Below the pieces are notes generated by a model. It saw nothing but the letters and a program-made list of their open reading frames with translations. It was not told the DNA's origin and ran no database searches. Positions 43,184 to 52,344 of a stretch of 64,000 nucleotides of DNA are shown in pieces (within the stretch, counting starts at the first letter, position 1; every line of letters begins with the position of its first letter). The stretch comes from Bordetella sp. LUAb4 (GTDB lineage: Bacteria; Pseudomonadota; Gammaproteobacteria; Burkholderiales; Burkholderiaceae_B). The stretch lies in the NCBI RefSeq assembly GCF_021325795.1, contig NZ_JAHPZX010000007.1:124001-188000 (forward strand), in the 5' to 3' direction. The position numbers and the translations under genes were made by a program.

Positions 43184-44182
43184 TTAACCCAGCATCGCCC
43201 GCGAAACCTGCTCTGGCAAATCGAACTGCGGCCAATGCTCGGCCTGTAGCGAAGTAAGGCTGGCGTTCGGGAAATGCGCCGCAATGTCGTTGGCGACGGG
43301 AAGACTTAGATATTTATCCCAAGCTCCCCAGATGAGTTTGACTGACTTGTCGAACTTCCTCATTTCAGGTACTCGCCGATCGTTCGCCGCCAGATTGGCA
43401 TAGGCGTCGCCCGTCATCGCCAGGAACGCCGGCATGGCGCTGGGTGTTTGAGTAAAGTTTTCCGCAATGATGGGCTGCAGTCGGCTATCCCAACGCGCCT
43501 TGATCGCCGGCGTCATGTTCGTCCTGAGCAGGCTTTGCTGAAATTGAAATAGATAAGCCGCCTCTTTAGGATCGGACATCATGGCGTGAGCCAGCAGCCG
43601 GGTTTTTGGATTACTGCACAGCTCTATGAAGTCGGGAAATGCCAGCACAGGCGAGTTGGCGTAATAGCAATTGAAAAGCACCAGTGAGTCGACTCGATCC
43701 GGATTATCCAACGCAAAGTTGACTGCCGCAGGGCCACCGGCGTCATGCCCTACCGGAATTACCGAGCGAAGGCCTAGGCTGTTTACGACTGCCTTCAGGT
43801 CTTCCAATTGCTGGGCAAAACTGTACTGAAAGTTCATCGGCTTGTCCGAGGCGCCAAAGCCGAGGAAGTCGAATTCAATCACCCGATGTCCGGCCGCGGA
43901 AAGCAAAGGGGCCAGGTCCTCATAAATGCGGCAGTTATCCGGGAAGCCGTGAATCATCACGTATGCAGGACCTTCGCCGGGATAGTCGCGGACATAGATG
44001 CGGTTATCCGCACGCGTAACGTAATGCTCGCCGAATCCCGGCGGCGACGGATCCGCGCTCGATGGGATGGTCGATTGTGCAAGCACGGATCTGGGCGTGG
44101 CAATGGCGGATGCCGCCATCAGCCCAAGAGATTGCCTTAAAAAATCCCGGCGCCGCGGCGTAACAGTCAAAAGATTACTCAT
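43184..44182 (-). CDS. Tat-exported alpha/beta hydrolase with Asp nucleophile
   Basis: 332 residues. Twin-arginine signal RRRDFLRQSLGLMAASAIATPRSVLA. Hydrolase fold: HGFPDNCRIYEDLAPLL (oxyanion region), FDFLGFGASDKP, nucleophile elbow GHDAGGPAAVNFA with Asp instead of Ser, and the late His in AEHWPQFDLPEQ. An Asp nucleophile is typical of haloalkane dehalogenases and epoxide hydrolases, so it may act on halogenated or epoxide compounds in the periplasm. AAGGAGCAAGGC precedes ATG 44182. Confidence 0.87.
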   Translation of the reverse strand: MSNLLTVTPRRRDFLRQSLGLMAASAIATPRSVLAQSTIPSSADPSPPGFGEHYVTRADNRIYVRDYPGEGPAYVMIHGFPDNCRIYEDLAPLLSAAGHRVIEFDFLGFGASDKPMNFQYSFAQQLEDLKAVVNSLGLRSVIPVGHDAGGPAAVNFALDNPDRVDSLVLFNCYYANSPVLAFPDFIELCSNPKTRLLAHAMMSDPKEAAYLFQFQQSLLRTNMTPAIKARWDSRLQPIIAENFTQTPSAMPAFLAMTGDAYANLAANDRRVPEMRKFDKSVKLIWGAWDKYLSLPVANDIAAHFPNASLTSLQAEHWPQFDLPEQVSRAMLG

Positions 44183-44549
44183 GCCTTGCTCCTTTGTAGG
44201 ACTGCGGAACCATAGTGCTGATGCCGCCGTGCGCCTCACGCCGGGCGCGCAATTGGAAAATCCAAACCGGGAATTTTTCTTCCGAGGCTGCGCGAGTAGG
44301 GGCGCTGGTGCGATTACTCCGATCTCCCGGACGAAACCGCCTCCTCAATATATATGGGCCGTGCGAGTCTTCCTAGATGCCGCCGGCACATTTCAGTTAT
44401 CCATGTCCCGTATGAATATATCGATCTTCCAGGGACTATATTGACCTACCGAATCGGTGCGACGCTCGTGGCGCCTTCGCAGCGACACTGCCGGAGAAAA
44501 TCTCGAGCAACCTCTCCACCGCAACAGCAATTCACAGGAAAGAACAGCG
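44183..44549. other. Intergenic gap between hydrolase and YciI-like genes
   Basis: 367 bp separating divergent genes. Apart from the hydrolase ribosome site I see AT-rich stretches (for example CTCAATATATATGGG near 44343) that may be promoters, but no convincing dyad or small gene. Confidence 0.4.
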
Positions 44550-44879
44550 ATGATCGACGAAAACGGCCCCCATTATTTCGTGGCGTTCCAAAGCCCCGGC
44601 CCTAAGTGGGTGCAGGGCGTGAAATACAACGAGCAACCCGAATTCATGGACCATGTGAACTACATGCTCCAACTGCAGGAAAGAGGATTGACCGTTCTCA
44701 GCGGCCCGTTCATGGAACAGGCAGGCGGCTTGAATGGCGTACTGGCAGACGGAGGCATGACGATCTTCAAGGCCGCCGATTGGGCTGAAGCCATCAGGAT
44801 CGGAACCGAGGATCCCACCGTCCAGTCGGGCATGCTGAATGTCGAAGTGAAAATGTTCTGGGTGCCGTTTCACACTTGA
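44550..44879 (+). CDS. YciI-family protein
   Basis: 109 residues. YCII-type ferredoxin-like fold: HYFVAFQSPGPKWVQG, then FMDHVNYMLQLQERGLTVLSGPFMEQAGGLNGVL and MTIFKAADWAEAIRIGTEDP with the usual His and Asp. Proteins of this family are small putative enzymes or ligand-binding domains. AAAGAACAGCG before ATG 44550 is a fair ribosome site. Leads a run with the SDR gene. Confidence 0.85.
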   Translation: MIDENGPHYFVAFQSPGPKWVQGVKYNEQPEFMDHVNYMLQLQERGLTVLSGPFMEQAGGLNGVLADGGMTIFKAADWAEAIRIGTEDPTVQSGMLNVEVKMFWVPFHT

Positions 44880-44974
44880 AAATGCGTGATGATGGAAGGC
44901 ACCCGCCCCGAATGACACACGAAGAAACCGCTGCACGAATGGCACAGCGGATGGAAAATATTCAGGAAAAAACA

Positions 44975-45739
44975 ATGAGCGCCTCGTCGAAGCCGCTAAC
45001 AGGAAAGGTTGCCTTGGTCACAGGCGGAGCTCGCGGCCTGGGTGCCGCGACCGCCAGGAAATTGGCGGAAATGGGCGCCGACATCGCCATCACCTTCGTT
45101 TCACCATCATCGGTGTCGAAAGCAGCGGCAATCGTGGCCGGAATCGAGCAGTTGGGCGGGCGCGGCATCGCCTTGCAGGCCGACCAGGGTGATGTGAGCA
45201 CTGCGCCGCAAATGATCGGGTCGATCATCGAGCGCTTCGGCCGACTCGACATCGTGATCAATAACGCTTCGATAGACCGATTTGGCAACGTCGACGACCC
45301 GCAACGCGACGACGAGGATTTCGAGCGGTATTGGGCCGTGGCCAACACCGGCTTGCGCGCCATCGTGCGTGCCGCATCAAGGGTAATGACCGACGGCGGC
45401 CGTTTCGTTTTCGTGGGATCGAACCTGAGCGTGCGCCCTGGCGCGGCGGGCATGTCGGACATGGCGTCGATCAAGGCGTCGATCGACGGCTATGCACGCG
45501 GGGTCGCCCGAGACCTTGCGGATCGCGCGATCACGGTGAACGTCGTTCACGCCGGTTTCATGGAAACCGACATCAACATTGATTTTCGCGATTCGATCCG
45601 CCCGCTGCTGCAAAACCTGTGTTTCAAGCGATTTGGCCGCCTGGAAGAAGTTGTCGCGCCGATCGCATTCCTGGCCAGCCCCGCCGCCTCCTACATCACA
45701 GGCACGATCATCGATGCCGATGGAGGCTACAACGTGTAA
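44975..45739 (+). CDS. SDR-family protein lacking the catalytic Tyr
   Basis: 254 residues. Cofactor loop TGGARGLGAATARKL near 14, VINNASIDRFG near 92 and C-terminus ASYITGTIIDADGGYNV fit a classical SDR. In the active-site helix, however, the sequence is GMSDMASIKASIDGYARG, so the YxxxK position is MASIK: Lys is kept and Tyr replaced by Met. The Ser position (FVGSNLSVRPG) seems present. Dehydrogenase activity is therefore doubtful; a binding role is possible. AGGAAAA precedes ATG 44975. Confidence 0.82.
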   Translation: MSASSKPLTGKVALVTGGARGLGAATARKLAEMGADIAITFVSPSSVSKAAAIVAGIEQLGGRGIALQADQGDVSTAPQMIGSIIERFGRLDIVINNASIDRFGNVDDPQRDDEDFERYWAVANTGLRAIVRAASRVMTDGGRFVFVGSNLSVRPGAAGMSDMASIKASIDGYARGVARDLADRAITVNVVHAGFMETDINIDFRDSIRPLLQNLCFKRFGRLEEVVAPIAFLASPAASYITGTIIDADGGYNV

Positions 45740-45891
45740 GGACGCGCATCCGGCGCAAGCCGCGGTGCGGGGCATAGGCATGACGCGGCCATCCACCGGC
45801 CATCGGTGAAAACGCGCTCGTCGACCGATCTATACTTGGAGCCTGCATGCAGCCAATCGGGCACGACGACCTACCCCTATGCTCATATTTA

Positions 45892-46786
45892 ATGAATGAT
45901 TATCTTGCCGCGCTGAAATTGTTCGTGCGCGTCGCCAGGCGGGGGAGCTTTTCGGCTGCGGGCCGCGACTTGAACATTCCTCAGCCCACGGTGTCTCGCA
46001 TCATTTCGTCCCTCGAGCAAGAGGTCGGCGTGCTGCTGATCAATCGAACGACGCGTGCCGTCAGCCTTACCGAAGCAGGCACGGAATTCCTTGAACGGCT
46101 CGACCCCATACTTGCCGCGCTGGAAAGAAGCGGAGGAATCCATTCGCGGCGACGGGCAGTTGCGCGGCACATTGCGGCTTGGCCTTTCATCATCGTTTGC
46201 GCTACGCGCTGTTGTTCCAACGATGACGAACTTCCTGGCCGGCCACCCCGAATTGCGCGTGGAGTATATGTTGGATGACATGCGCCAGAACCTTACCGCC
46301 TCGGCCGTCGACGTCAGCGTACGCTTCGGGCCCCTTGCCGACTCTACCGCAGTCACACGCAAGCTGGGTACTACACCCCGTGTCATCGTGGCTTCGCCGT
46401 CCTACCTGGCGCAGCTTGGCACGCCGCAGGAACCGGATGACCTGAACCGACATCGCATCATCATCGGCCCGATGACGACGGGGCAATCGTGGTCATTCCG
46501 TCGTGGTGGCCAAGTCGTGTCCGTACGATTCGAAGGCACGGTCACGACAACTTTCAACGAAGCAGCCACCGGAAGTGCCGTTGCCGGGATCGGTATCACG
46601 TGCTTGAGCTTGGCCGGATGCCAGCGCGAGATCAATGCCGGTGAACTGGTGCGCCTGCTACCGGATTGGGATATGGGCTCGATCGAAATCAATGCGCTTT
46701 TCCCTGCCGGCCGCTCCGCGAAACCTGCAGCAAAGGCCTACATCGAATATCTGCGCGGACAGGTCGGACAATTCGGCATCGGTTGA
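45892..46786 (+). pseudogene. LysR-family regulator with a frameshift
   Basis: The first frame gives MNDYLAALKLFVRVARRGSFSAAGRDLNIPQPTVSRIISSLEQEVGVLLINRTTRAVSLTEAGTEFLERLDPILAALE. The effector domain continues in another frame as EAEESIRGDGQLRGTLRLGLSSSFALRAVVPTMTNFLAGHPELRVEYM to 46786. The break is at the AAA of 46124-46126: removing one A restores a normal 298-residue CrgA-like LysR. So either a recent inactivation or a sequencing slip. It would regulate the YciI/SDR genes or the reductase at 47013. Confidence 0.85.
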
Positions 46787-47012
46787 CCCGACGGCATGCA
46801 CTGCGCCGACATGGGCCAAATTGCGCGGGCAGACCGTGCATACCGCGCACTCATGTACCAAGTGAATAAGTGAAATACCGCCATGCCGTCTAGTGGGCCG
46901 CATGGCCAGTCTTTATCTTTCTCTTCAGGGGCAACACCGCGCCGCATTCAGGCGCTGTCTTCCGACCCATTACCAGTAGCGCAACCCTGTGCTGCTTCCT
47001 GAAGGAATTACC

Positions 47013-47990
47013 ATGCGCGCCATTCAAAATACCGCCTTCGGCAATCCGGCCGATACCCTTCAATTGATCGACTCCGAAGCGCCGGGCCAACCCGGGCCAG
47101 GGGAAGTCCTGATCGCCCTGGAGTTTGCGCCAATCAACGGCAACGATATGCTGGTGATCACTGGTCAGTTCAAGTTCGAGACTGCGCTCCCGTCGGTCGT
47201 AGGAAATGAAGGCGTTGGTCGCGTGATCGCCGTTGGAGCGAACGTCGATAACGTGGCGGCCGGCGATCTCGTCCTGGCACCCCTTTACAGCTGGACCTGG
47301 CGGGAACAGATGATCGTTCCGGCCGAAGGCTTGTTCGCCTTGCCCACCCACATTGATCCGCGCCAGCTTGCAATGCTGCGGATCAATCCAGTCACGGCAG
47401 TCCTCTTGCTCGAAAATTTTGTCGACCTGCAAGAAGGAGACTGGATCGTTCAGAACATGGGCAATTCAGGTATCGGCCGCACGATCATCGCGCTTGCGCG
47501 GGAGAAGGGCCTGCGAACGGTCAGTTTCGTGCGCCGCCAGGAGCTCGTCCAAGAATTGACCGACGCCGGCGGCGACCTGGTGCTGATCGACGGGCAGGAC
47601 GCAAACGATCGCATCCGCCAGATCATTGGCGATGGCAAAGTACGCCTGGCCATTGATGGTTTGTCCGGCTCCGGTGCGGCGCGGCTGATTGATCTGCTTT
47701 CACAGAACGGCGTGCTCGTGAGTTATTCCTTCCTCAGCGGCGAGACGGCCATACCGGTCAATGCGCTCGATCTTCAAGCGCGAGGCATCGTCGTTCGCGG
47801 CATCTACCAGGGACTGCCCGAATACGCTGCGGCAATTCCGCATGCAGTCCAGCTCTCCGTCGACCTGATGGCAAAAGGAAAACTGAAGCTGGCGGTCGAC
47901 GGGGTCTACCCGATGAAGGACTTCGCCCAGGCTATTGCCTATTCCCAGAATGGCGGCAAGGTGCTGCTGGATTTGCGGCGTTCAGCTTGA
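47013..47990 (+). CDS. Zinc-free MDR reductase (quinone/2-enoyl thioester reductase-like)
   Basis: 325 residues. MDR start MRAIQNTAFGNPADTLQLIDSEAPGQPGPGEVLIALEFAPINGNDMLVITG, and the nucleotide fold with VQNMGNSGIGRTIIALAREKGLRTVSFVRR near 140. The NSGIG loop and the VRR tail after beta-2 indicate NADPH and resemble the MECR/ETR1 branch. No zinc ligands. GAAGGAA precedes ATG 47013. The preceding LysR gene is frameshifted. Confidence 0.87.
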   Translation: MRAIQNTAFGNPADTLQLIDSEAPGQPGPGEVLIALEFAPINGNDMLVITGQFKFETALPSVVGNEGVGRVIAVGANVDNVAAGDLVLAPLYSWTWREQMIVPAEGLFALPTHIDPRQLAMLRINPVTAVLLLENFVDLQEGDWIVQNMGNSGIGRTIIALAREKGLRTVSFVRRQELVQELTDAGGDLVLIDGQDANDRIRQIIGDGKVRLAIDGLSGSGAARLIDLLSQNGVLVSYSFLSGETAIPVNALDLQARGIVVRGIYQGLPEYAAAIPHAVQLSVDLMAKGKLKLAVDGVYPMKDFAQAIAYSQNGGKVLLDLRRSA

Positions 47991-49217
47991 ACCGCCTTGT
48001 AGCTGGCTAAGCAACGGCAGGGCGGTCACCTCGGATCGCGTTCCGTCGAATTTTTCGCGCTTAAGAACGGCTATGGTCGCCGGCAATGTGGCGACACAAG
48101 CGGGTCGACCTGCGCCGATCCTATTCCGCGCGACGTCCCGGCTGGCCTGGTATACCGGGCATTTCAGGCGCTGTGCCTCCCGATGCCGCCAGGCGCTTGC
48201 CGGCCTCTACTCGAACAGACGTCTTGACCGCCTCCGGCGGCGCAGCGACCCAAGCTCGATGGCTTGGCGGTGACCGATATCGGCCATCTGTTGCCTTTCG
48301 ATATCATGACCCGATTTCGGTCCAATACAGCCATAAAAGCGCTGCCAACCACGACGCAGTATCCGATTACACCGCCGCGCAGGCCCGACAGAACCGTAGA
48401 TCCAGAAACCGATAGGGGCTTCATGAGAGGGATTTGGCTGTATTAAACAACGAGACGCGATAACCCACCTCAAGTGTGCTGAGCGCCACATCTAGATAGG
48501 GAAATATCAAGTTGGCGTCAGTGGAAACTAGTGCGGACGGTTGAAAACCTCGGCAGTACTGCAGGCCCGTAGCAGATTCTCCACGGCAACTTCATTGCAA
48601 CGCTAATTTTGGCGCCAGCTTACGTCGAGCACGATATCAGCGGCGCGCCACCATTGGCGCTCCTAGAGAAGCGAACTGCCACAATAACCGATGCTATCAA
48701 ACATTGTTACGCAGTTGTGCCGCTTCCAGAGGATCTACTGAATGGAGCTGCAGTTCTGAGCGACTTCCATAACCCGTTTGTGCACCGCAGAGAAGCAGAC
48801 GATCCGGGCATGATTGGCCGGCGAATTCGGAATCGCAGGTTACCCCGAGAATGATTCTTGAACAGGCCGCGCGAGGCGTTTTGGTCATATTCGGATTCTT
48901 CTGTTATCCATTCGATCCCCCATTGCAGTCTTAAACCGCAAGCGGTCGGTTGCTGAAGGACGGCCAGGTGCCATCGTCCTTAACCGCCTACTGAGCTATC
49001 GCATTGGAAGAAGCAACTAAGCCGACTGACCTGTCGTTCCAAGCGCAACCATCAACTCCCGATCGACTAGCGCTGAAAGACGTTCATGTTAGGCGCGACG
49101 CAGCCTAGATGGGACATGAGCGCGCTATCAGACCGGGAAATGTCCTTGATATCATTAACATTCAGGCGATTTCATCTACACTTTGCACCGAACTACGATC
49201 TCAACAGGCCGAAAACG
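47991..49217. other. 1.2-kb gene-poor junction at the island edge
   Basis: Only short frames without recognisable homology. GC content falls along it towards the TIR gene, which suggests the chromosome/island boundary lies here. A 15-base segment at about 48624 (TACGTCGAGCA-C-GAT) resembles the 50840 segment at the inner end of the retron-like RNA with one mismatch. No tRNA or att core was recognised. Confidence 0.5.
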
Positions 49218-50366
49218 ATGAGCGAGCATCAAATTTTTCTAAGCTATGGAAGCCCGGATCTTGCACAAGCCCGGACGCTCTATAATCGACTCAAAGCTCG
49301 GGGGCTAAACGTCTGGTTCGATAAAGAGGAATTGCTTCCTGGTCAGCGTTGGGACTTCGAAATTAAGCGTGCGCTTAGACAGTCTGACATTGTCCTGTTC
49401 TTGGTATCAAGCTCCTCTATTGAGCGCAGAGGTTACGTTCAACGGGAGATGAAACTGGCTATTAATCATTTAGAAGAAAAACTTCCTGGGGACATATATG
49501 CGATTCCCATTCTTTTAGACAAGGGCGTCAAGCTGGAAGGCCCTCTGAGTGATATCCAGTACATTTCCGCCAACGAAGCTGGTTTTGAAGATGTACTAGT
49601 TAGTGCCATCGAGAAGCAACTGAGCAATTTAGGGCACGATATAGCACAGACGGAAGAGCATCAGGAAGTCCGAATGTCTAAACGTCAAGTGCGAGAAAAT
49701 TGGGAGGGCCTCCCGGGTTATGACGTGGAATACTGGCTTCCTCAATTTCAATCCAACGTTTACTCGAGTTTGCAAGAGATCACCACGCTTATTGAAAGTG
49801 AGTTCCTGGCAATTCGACTGGCGCATCGAAAACAGAAACTTACCCAAGATACAAATGTATATCACTGGTCTGATCCGTCGTATCGTAGGACAAACTCATT
49901 CAGTGCAAATATCCTTGAGTATCGAGTGGTTGGTCGCCTTTTGTCGATTGTTTTTATACTTGATTTTTATGGTGCCGGTGCGGCTCACTCAAATTATGGC
50001 TTTAAAATATTCAATTTTTTTCTTAACCCTTTATGCCTGATCGATAATCTTAGGGGTGTCTTCGCGGATGAGGAAATCGCGTTTCCGCATTTGCAGAAAC
50101 TTATTCGAGAGTCACTAAAAAAGTCCCTTCTTGTTGATGAGGGAGAGACCGGTGACGCGGCGTTTATAGAGTGGATCACCGACGGGACAAGCTCTTGGGA
50201 GGACTTCCGTCACTTTTCTTTTTCGGATAAATCGATGTCGATTCACTTTCCACCTTACGCAGTCGCATCTTTCGCAGATGGCCCGCAACGTGCAGAGATC
50301 CCATTGGAGTCTATTCGTCACCTCCTCAGCCGAGATGTCAGGGGCTTCTTGGATATGCCAATGTGA
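49218..50366 (+). CDS. TIR domain fused to a DUF3298/RsiV-like domain
   Basis: 382 residues. N-terminal bacterial TIR domain (about 1-135): HQIFLSYGSPDLAQARTLYNRLKARGLNVWFDKEELLPGQRW with the putative NADase Glu in KEEL, then SDIVLFLVSSSSIERRGYVQREMKLAI. A linker is followed by about 200 residues like DUF3298: LEYRVVGRLLSIVFILDFYGAGAAHSNYGFKIFNF, and near the end IHFPPYAVASFADGPQRAEIPLESIRHLL. DUF3298 is usually extracytoplasmic (RsiV); here there is no signal or membrane helix. Low GC content. Candidate defence protein that depletes NAD upon sensing. Confidence 0.83.
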   Translation: MSEHQIFLSYGSPDLAQARTLYNRLKARGLNVWFDKEELLPGQRWDFEIKRALRQSDIVLFLVSSSSIERRGYVQREMKLAINHLEEKLPGDIYAIPILLDKGVKLEGPLSDIQYISANEAGFEDVLVSAIEKQLSNLGHDIAQTEEHQEVRMSKRQVRENWEGLPGYDVEYWLPQFQSNVYSSLQEITTLIESEFLAIRLAHRKQKLTQDTNVYHWSDPSYRRTNSFSANILEYRVVGRLLSIVFILDFYGAGAAHSNYGFKIFNFFLNPLCLIDNLRGVFADEEIAFPHLQKLIRESLKKSLLVDEGETGDAAFIEWITDGTSSWEDFRHFSFSDKSMSIHFPPYAVASFADGPQRAEIPLESIRHLLSRDVRGFLDMPM

Positions 50367-50449
50367 AGGCCCGTCGTGTGGACGGTCGACGTCGCTTGCC
50401 GCCGTATAAGTGGGGCTGGACCGGTTTGCCGTCCCTACACCAGTTCGTG

Positions 50450-50782
50450 TCACGTGAGCGGCGCAAGTGCATTAATAACCAAGCCGCCATTGAGGCTCTC
50501 TGGGTGTGATGCTGCGGCACCAACTCGTGCGTGGATAATCGCCGAAGTCAACTTGTAGCGAGAGTTGTTAATTCGACGTTGAATTCGCCGTACTTGACGA
50601 GCCGGGTTGTACACCACCCGAAAGGTGCCATCGTTTTTAGGTATTTCGATTCGAGTGTATTTTTCGGCGTTGGGAATTCCTAAGGCGAACTCCAGCTCGT
50701 CAATTCCGATATCTAACGCGCTACACAAGTTCTTTATACTTGCGATGGCGGCGTGTGAAGTCTTAATGGGTGCATTTGTCAT
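50450..50782 (-). pseudogene. Retron-type reverse transcriptase, N-terminal fragment
   Basis: 110 residues from ATG 50782. The first 75 match the start of retron reverse transcriptases: SIKNLCSALDIGIDELEFALGIPN, then YTRIEIPKNDGTFRVVYNPARQVRRIQRRINN (the IPKKDG...RxIxxP...L/VRxIQ block before RT motif 1). After RINN the sequence becomes unrelated and stops at 50450. The palm domain with YADD is absent and not found nearby, so the enzyme is truncated by a deletion. It follows a structured RNA region on the same strand. Confidence 0.75.
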
Positions 50783-50841
50783 GACGTAAATATAGGTCCG
50801 ACCATCCCATACTATAGAGAACAATGAAGAATGTGGTCTAC

Positions 50842-51007
50842 GTCGAGCATGATGCCGGCAACTGCCATTCCTCACTTGGTCGGGCCTATCGTCCAACTCT
50901 CCTCGGGGTCGCGAGGAGACGGAGAGTACGGCCATCCGCACTAGCCTGTCTGTCTGACAAGCGCCCATATCTCTATGGGCAAACGCCAACACTTTGCTTT
51001 GCTCGAC
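50842..51007 (-). ncRNA. Candidate retron msr-msd RNA
   Basis: 166 nt, minus strand, 60 nt before the reverse transcriptase start. The ends are perfect 8-bp inverted repeats, GTCGAGCA (a1, 51007-51000) and TGCTCGAC (a2, 50849-50842). Between them are two strong hairpins: a 7-bp stem GCCCATA with four-base loop (50963-50980) and an 8-bp stem TCTCCTCG with six-base loop (50898-50919). An AAGC follows a1, where retrons keep the branching G. Layout and size match retron RNAs; identity is inferred. Confidence 0.55.
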
Positions 51008-51040
51008 CGCGGCTAGTAGGCGGTACGCTTACGCAGAAAC

Positions 51041-51069
51041 AGAATATGCTAAATTCTATGTAGATGCAA
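51041..51069 (-). promoter_or_regulatory. Promoter for the retron-like RNA
   Basis: Minus strand TTGCAT (51069-51064), 17 bp, TATTCT (51046-51041). The expected start is near 51034, about 27 nt before the a1 repeat. Confidence 0.5.
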
Positions 51070-51137
51070 CATTAAAGCTGAGGCTACGTTTGCACAACGT
51101 GCGCGAAGTTACACCGGTGTGCGTATCCGACCTCAGC

Positions 51138-52097
51138 TTAAGAACTATGCAGTTCAGTTCCCACTCTAGGGTGGTTTGTAATTCCGAAGGGAATATGGAC
51201 TGACGGGACAACCGCGCTGGCAGCCTTTAAGTGTCCGGACTGGTCGTCAAAGAATATGTGTGGTCTTAGGATACCGAGGACTTTGCCCTTTTCAATCCCG
51301 CCTAGAAAGAAAGCATCGTTCGCCATGACTCCCCAACTCTTCAATGTTTTAAGCGCTCGCTCGTGGGAAGGCGCGTTTCGCGCGGTAACGATTGATACCC
51401 GAATCCTATTCTTGTAGTCTGGATTTTGTGTCTTATGCGCTTCTTCTATAGATTGAATTTTCGAAATACGAACCAAAAACTCTTTGAGCGGTCCGGGATT
51501 GTGAGGTTGCATTACATTTTTAACTTCATGATCATGAAACGCATTTAAGCCTGACGTCTGCATGACCGACTCGGATTCGTCTCCCGCCAAAACTCCGTCA
51601 AAATCGAACGCGATGCGCAGAGATTTATCATTATCGTCATCATCAAATTGCGAGTCCAACACTTGGCCGGCTGGGTGGCTAAGTCCGATAGCCGCGTCCA
51701 CGTCTGGTTTGTGGCGCGATAAGAACAGAGCAATGTTTAATGCTGGAATGTACTCATAAGGAGATTGTCCTTGCATGAAGATTGCTCTCGTCATGCTCAA
51801 ACTGTAGTGCTCAATTGTCTTCATAACCCGTAACCCGGTATCGGGATCGTTTCGTGAAAGCAGCACTACTTCGACTAATGGATCGGACGCATCAGGACTA
51901 AGGTCATTGAGTGCCAATAGACGTTTAATGAACGGGTAAGCAATTCCTTTGGGTAGGGGGACATCGAGATTGTGCTCTTGATATTTGCGATATTGCTGCT
52001 CGCCTTGTGTGCGAAATACTGTGTCCGATTCTCTTAGGTCAAATACCGCGCTAGACGCGACGCCAATAACAAGGCGGTTATCAAGTTCATATGCCAC
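51138..52097 (-). CDS. Cytosolic 5'-nucleotidase (NT5C1 family)
   Basis: 319 residues, GTG start at 52097. HAD motif I LRIAFDFDGVLAGDESE near 167, with the DESE that typifies NT5C1 enzymes; also ALNIALFLSRHKPDVDAAIGLSHPAG and DDQSGHLKAA (motif IV). Homologous to vertebrate cytosolic IMP/AMP 5'-nucleotidases. It would dephosphorylate nucleoside monophosphates. Placed upstream of the retron-like RNA on the same strand, in low-GC DNA, so a defence role by nucleotide depletion is conceivable. Confidence 0.87.
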   Translation of the reverse strand: MAYELDNRLVIGVASSAVFDLRESDTVFRTQGEQQYRKYQEHNLDVPLPKGIAYPFIKRLLALNDLSPDASDPLVEVVLLSRNDPDTGLRVMKTIEHYSLSMTRAIFMQGQSPYEYIPALNIALFLSRHKPDVDAAIGLSHPAGQVLDSQFDDDDNDKSLRIAFDFDGVLAGDESESVMQTSGLNAFHDHEVKNVMQPHNPGPLKEFLVRISKIQSIEEAHKTQNPDYKNRIRVSIVTARNAPSHERALKTLKSWGVMANDAFFLGGIEKGKVLGILRPHIFFDDQSGHLKAASAVVPSVHIPFGITNHPRVGTELHSS

Positions 52098-52344
52098 TTT
52101 TTTCTCAAACCTTTTTAAAGTCTATCCGAAAGTGAATCATTAGTTTACTACGTAGTTACATTAAGGTTGCACACTTCTCGATTGGTCGAACTTACCTGAA
52201 TCGGCGATAACGGGCAACTGCCCGAGCGACTATGTAAATGCACGGGCAAGAGCGCCTACTTGACCTGACCCTACCCCGATTTTTAGTCCCGTTCTAAATT
52301 AGAGAAATTCGGCGTAATTTCACGATATGGAAAGGGGCTTTGCC

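Noticed and set aside
46120-46135. Programmed frameshift in the LysR gene
   Set aside because: No canonical slippery heptamer or downstream structure, and LysR genes do not use frameshifting; a mutation or read error is simpler.
48609-48854. 81-residue frame in the island junction
   Set aside because: No homology or ribosome site; typical of random frames in this gene-poor stretch.
50824-51063. Plus-strand 79-residue frame over the retron-like RNA
   Set aside because: It spans both hairpins and the inverted repeats, has no homology and opposes the predicted RNA; structure explains the region better.
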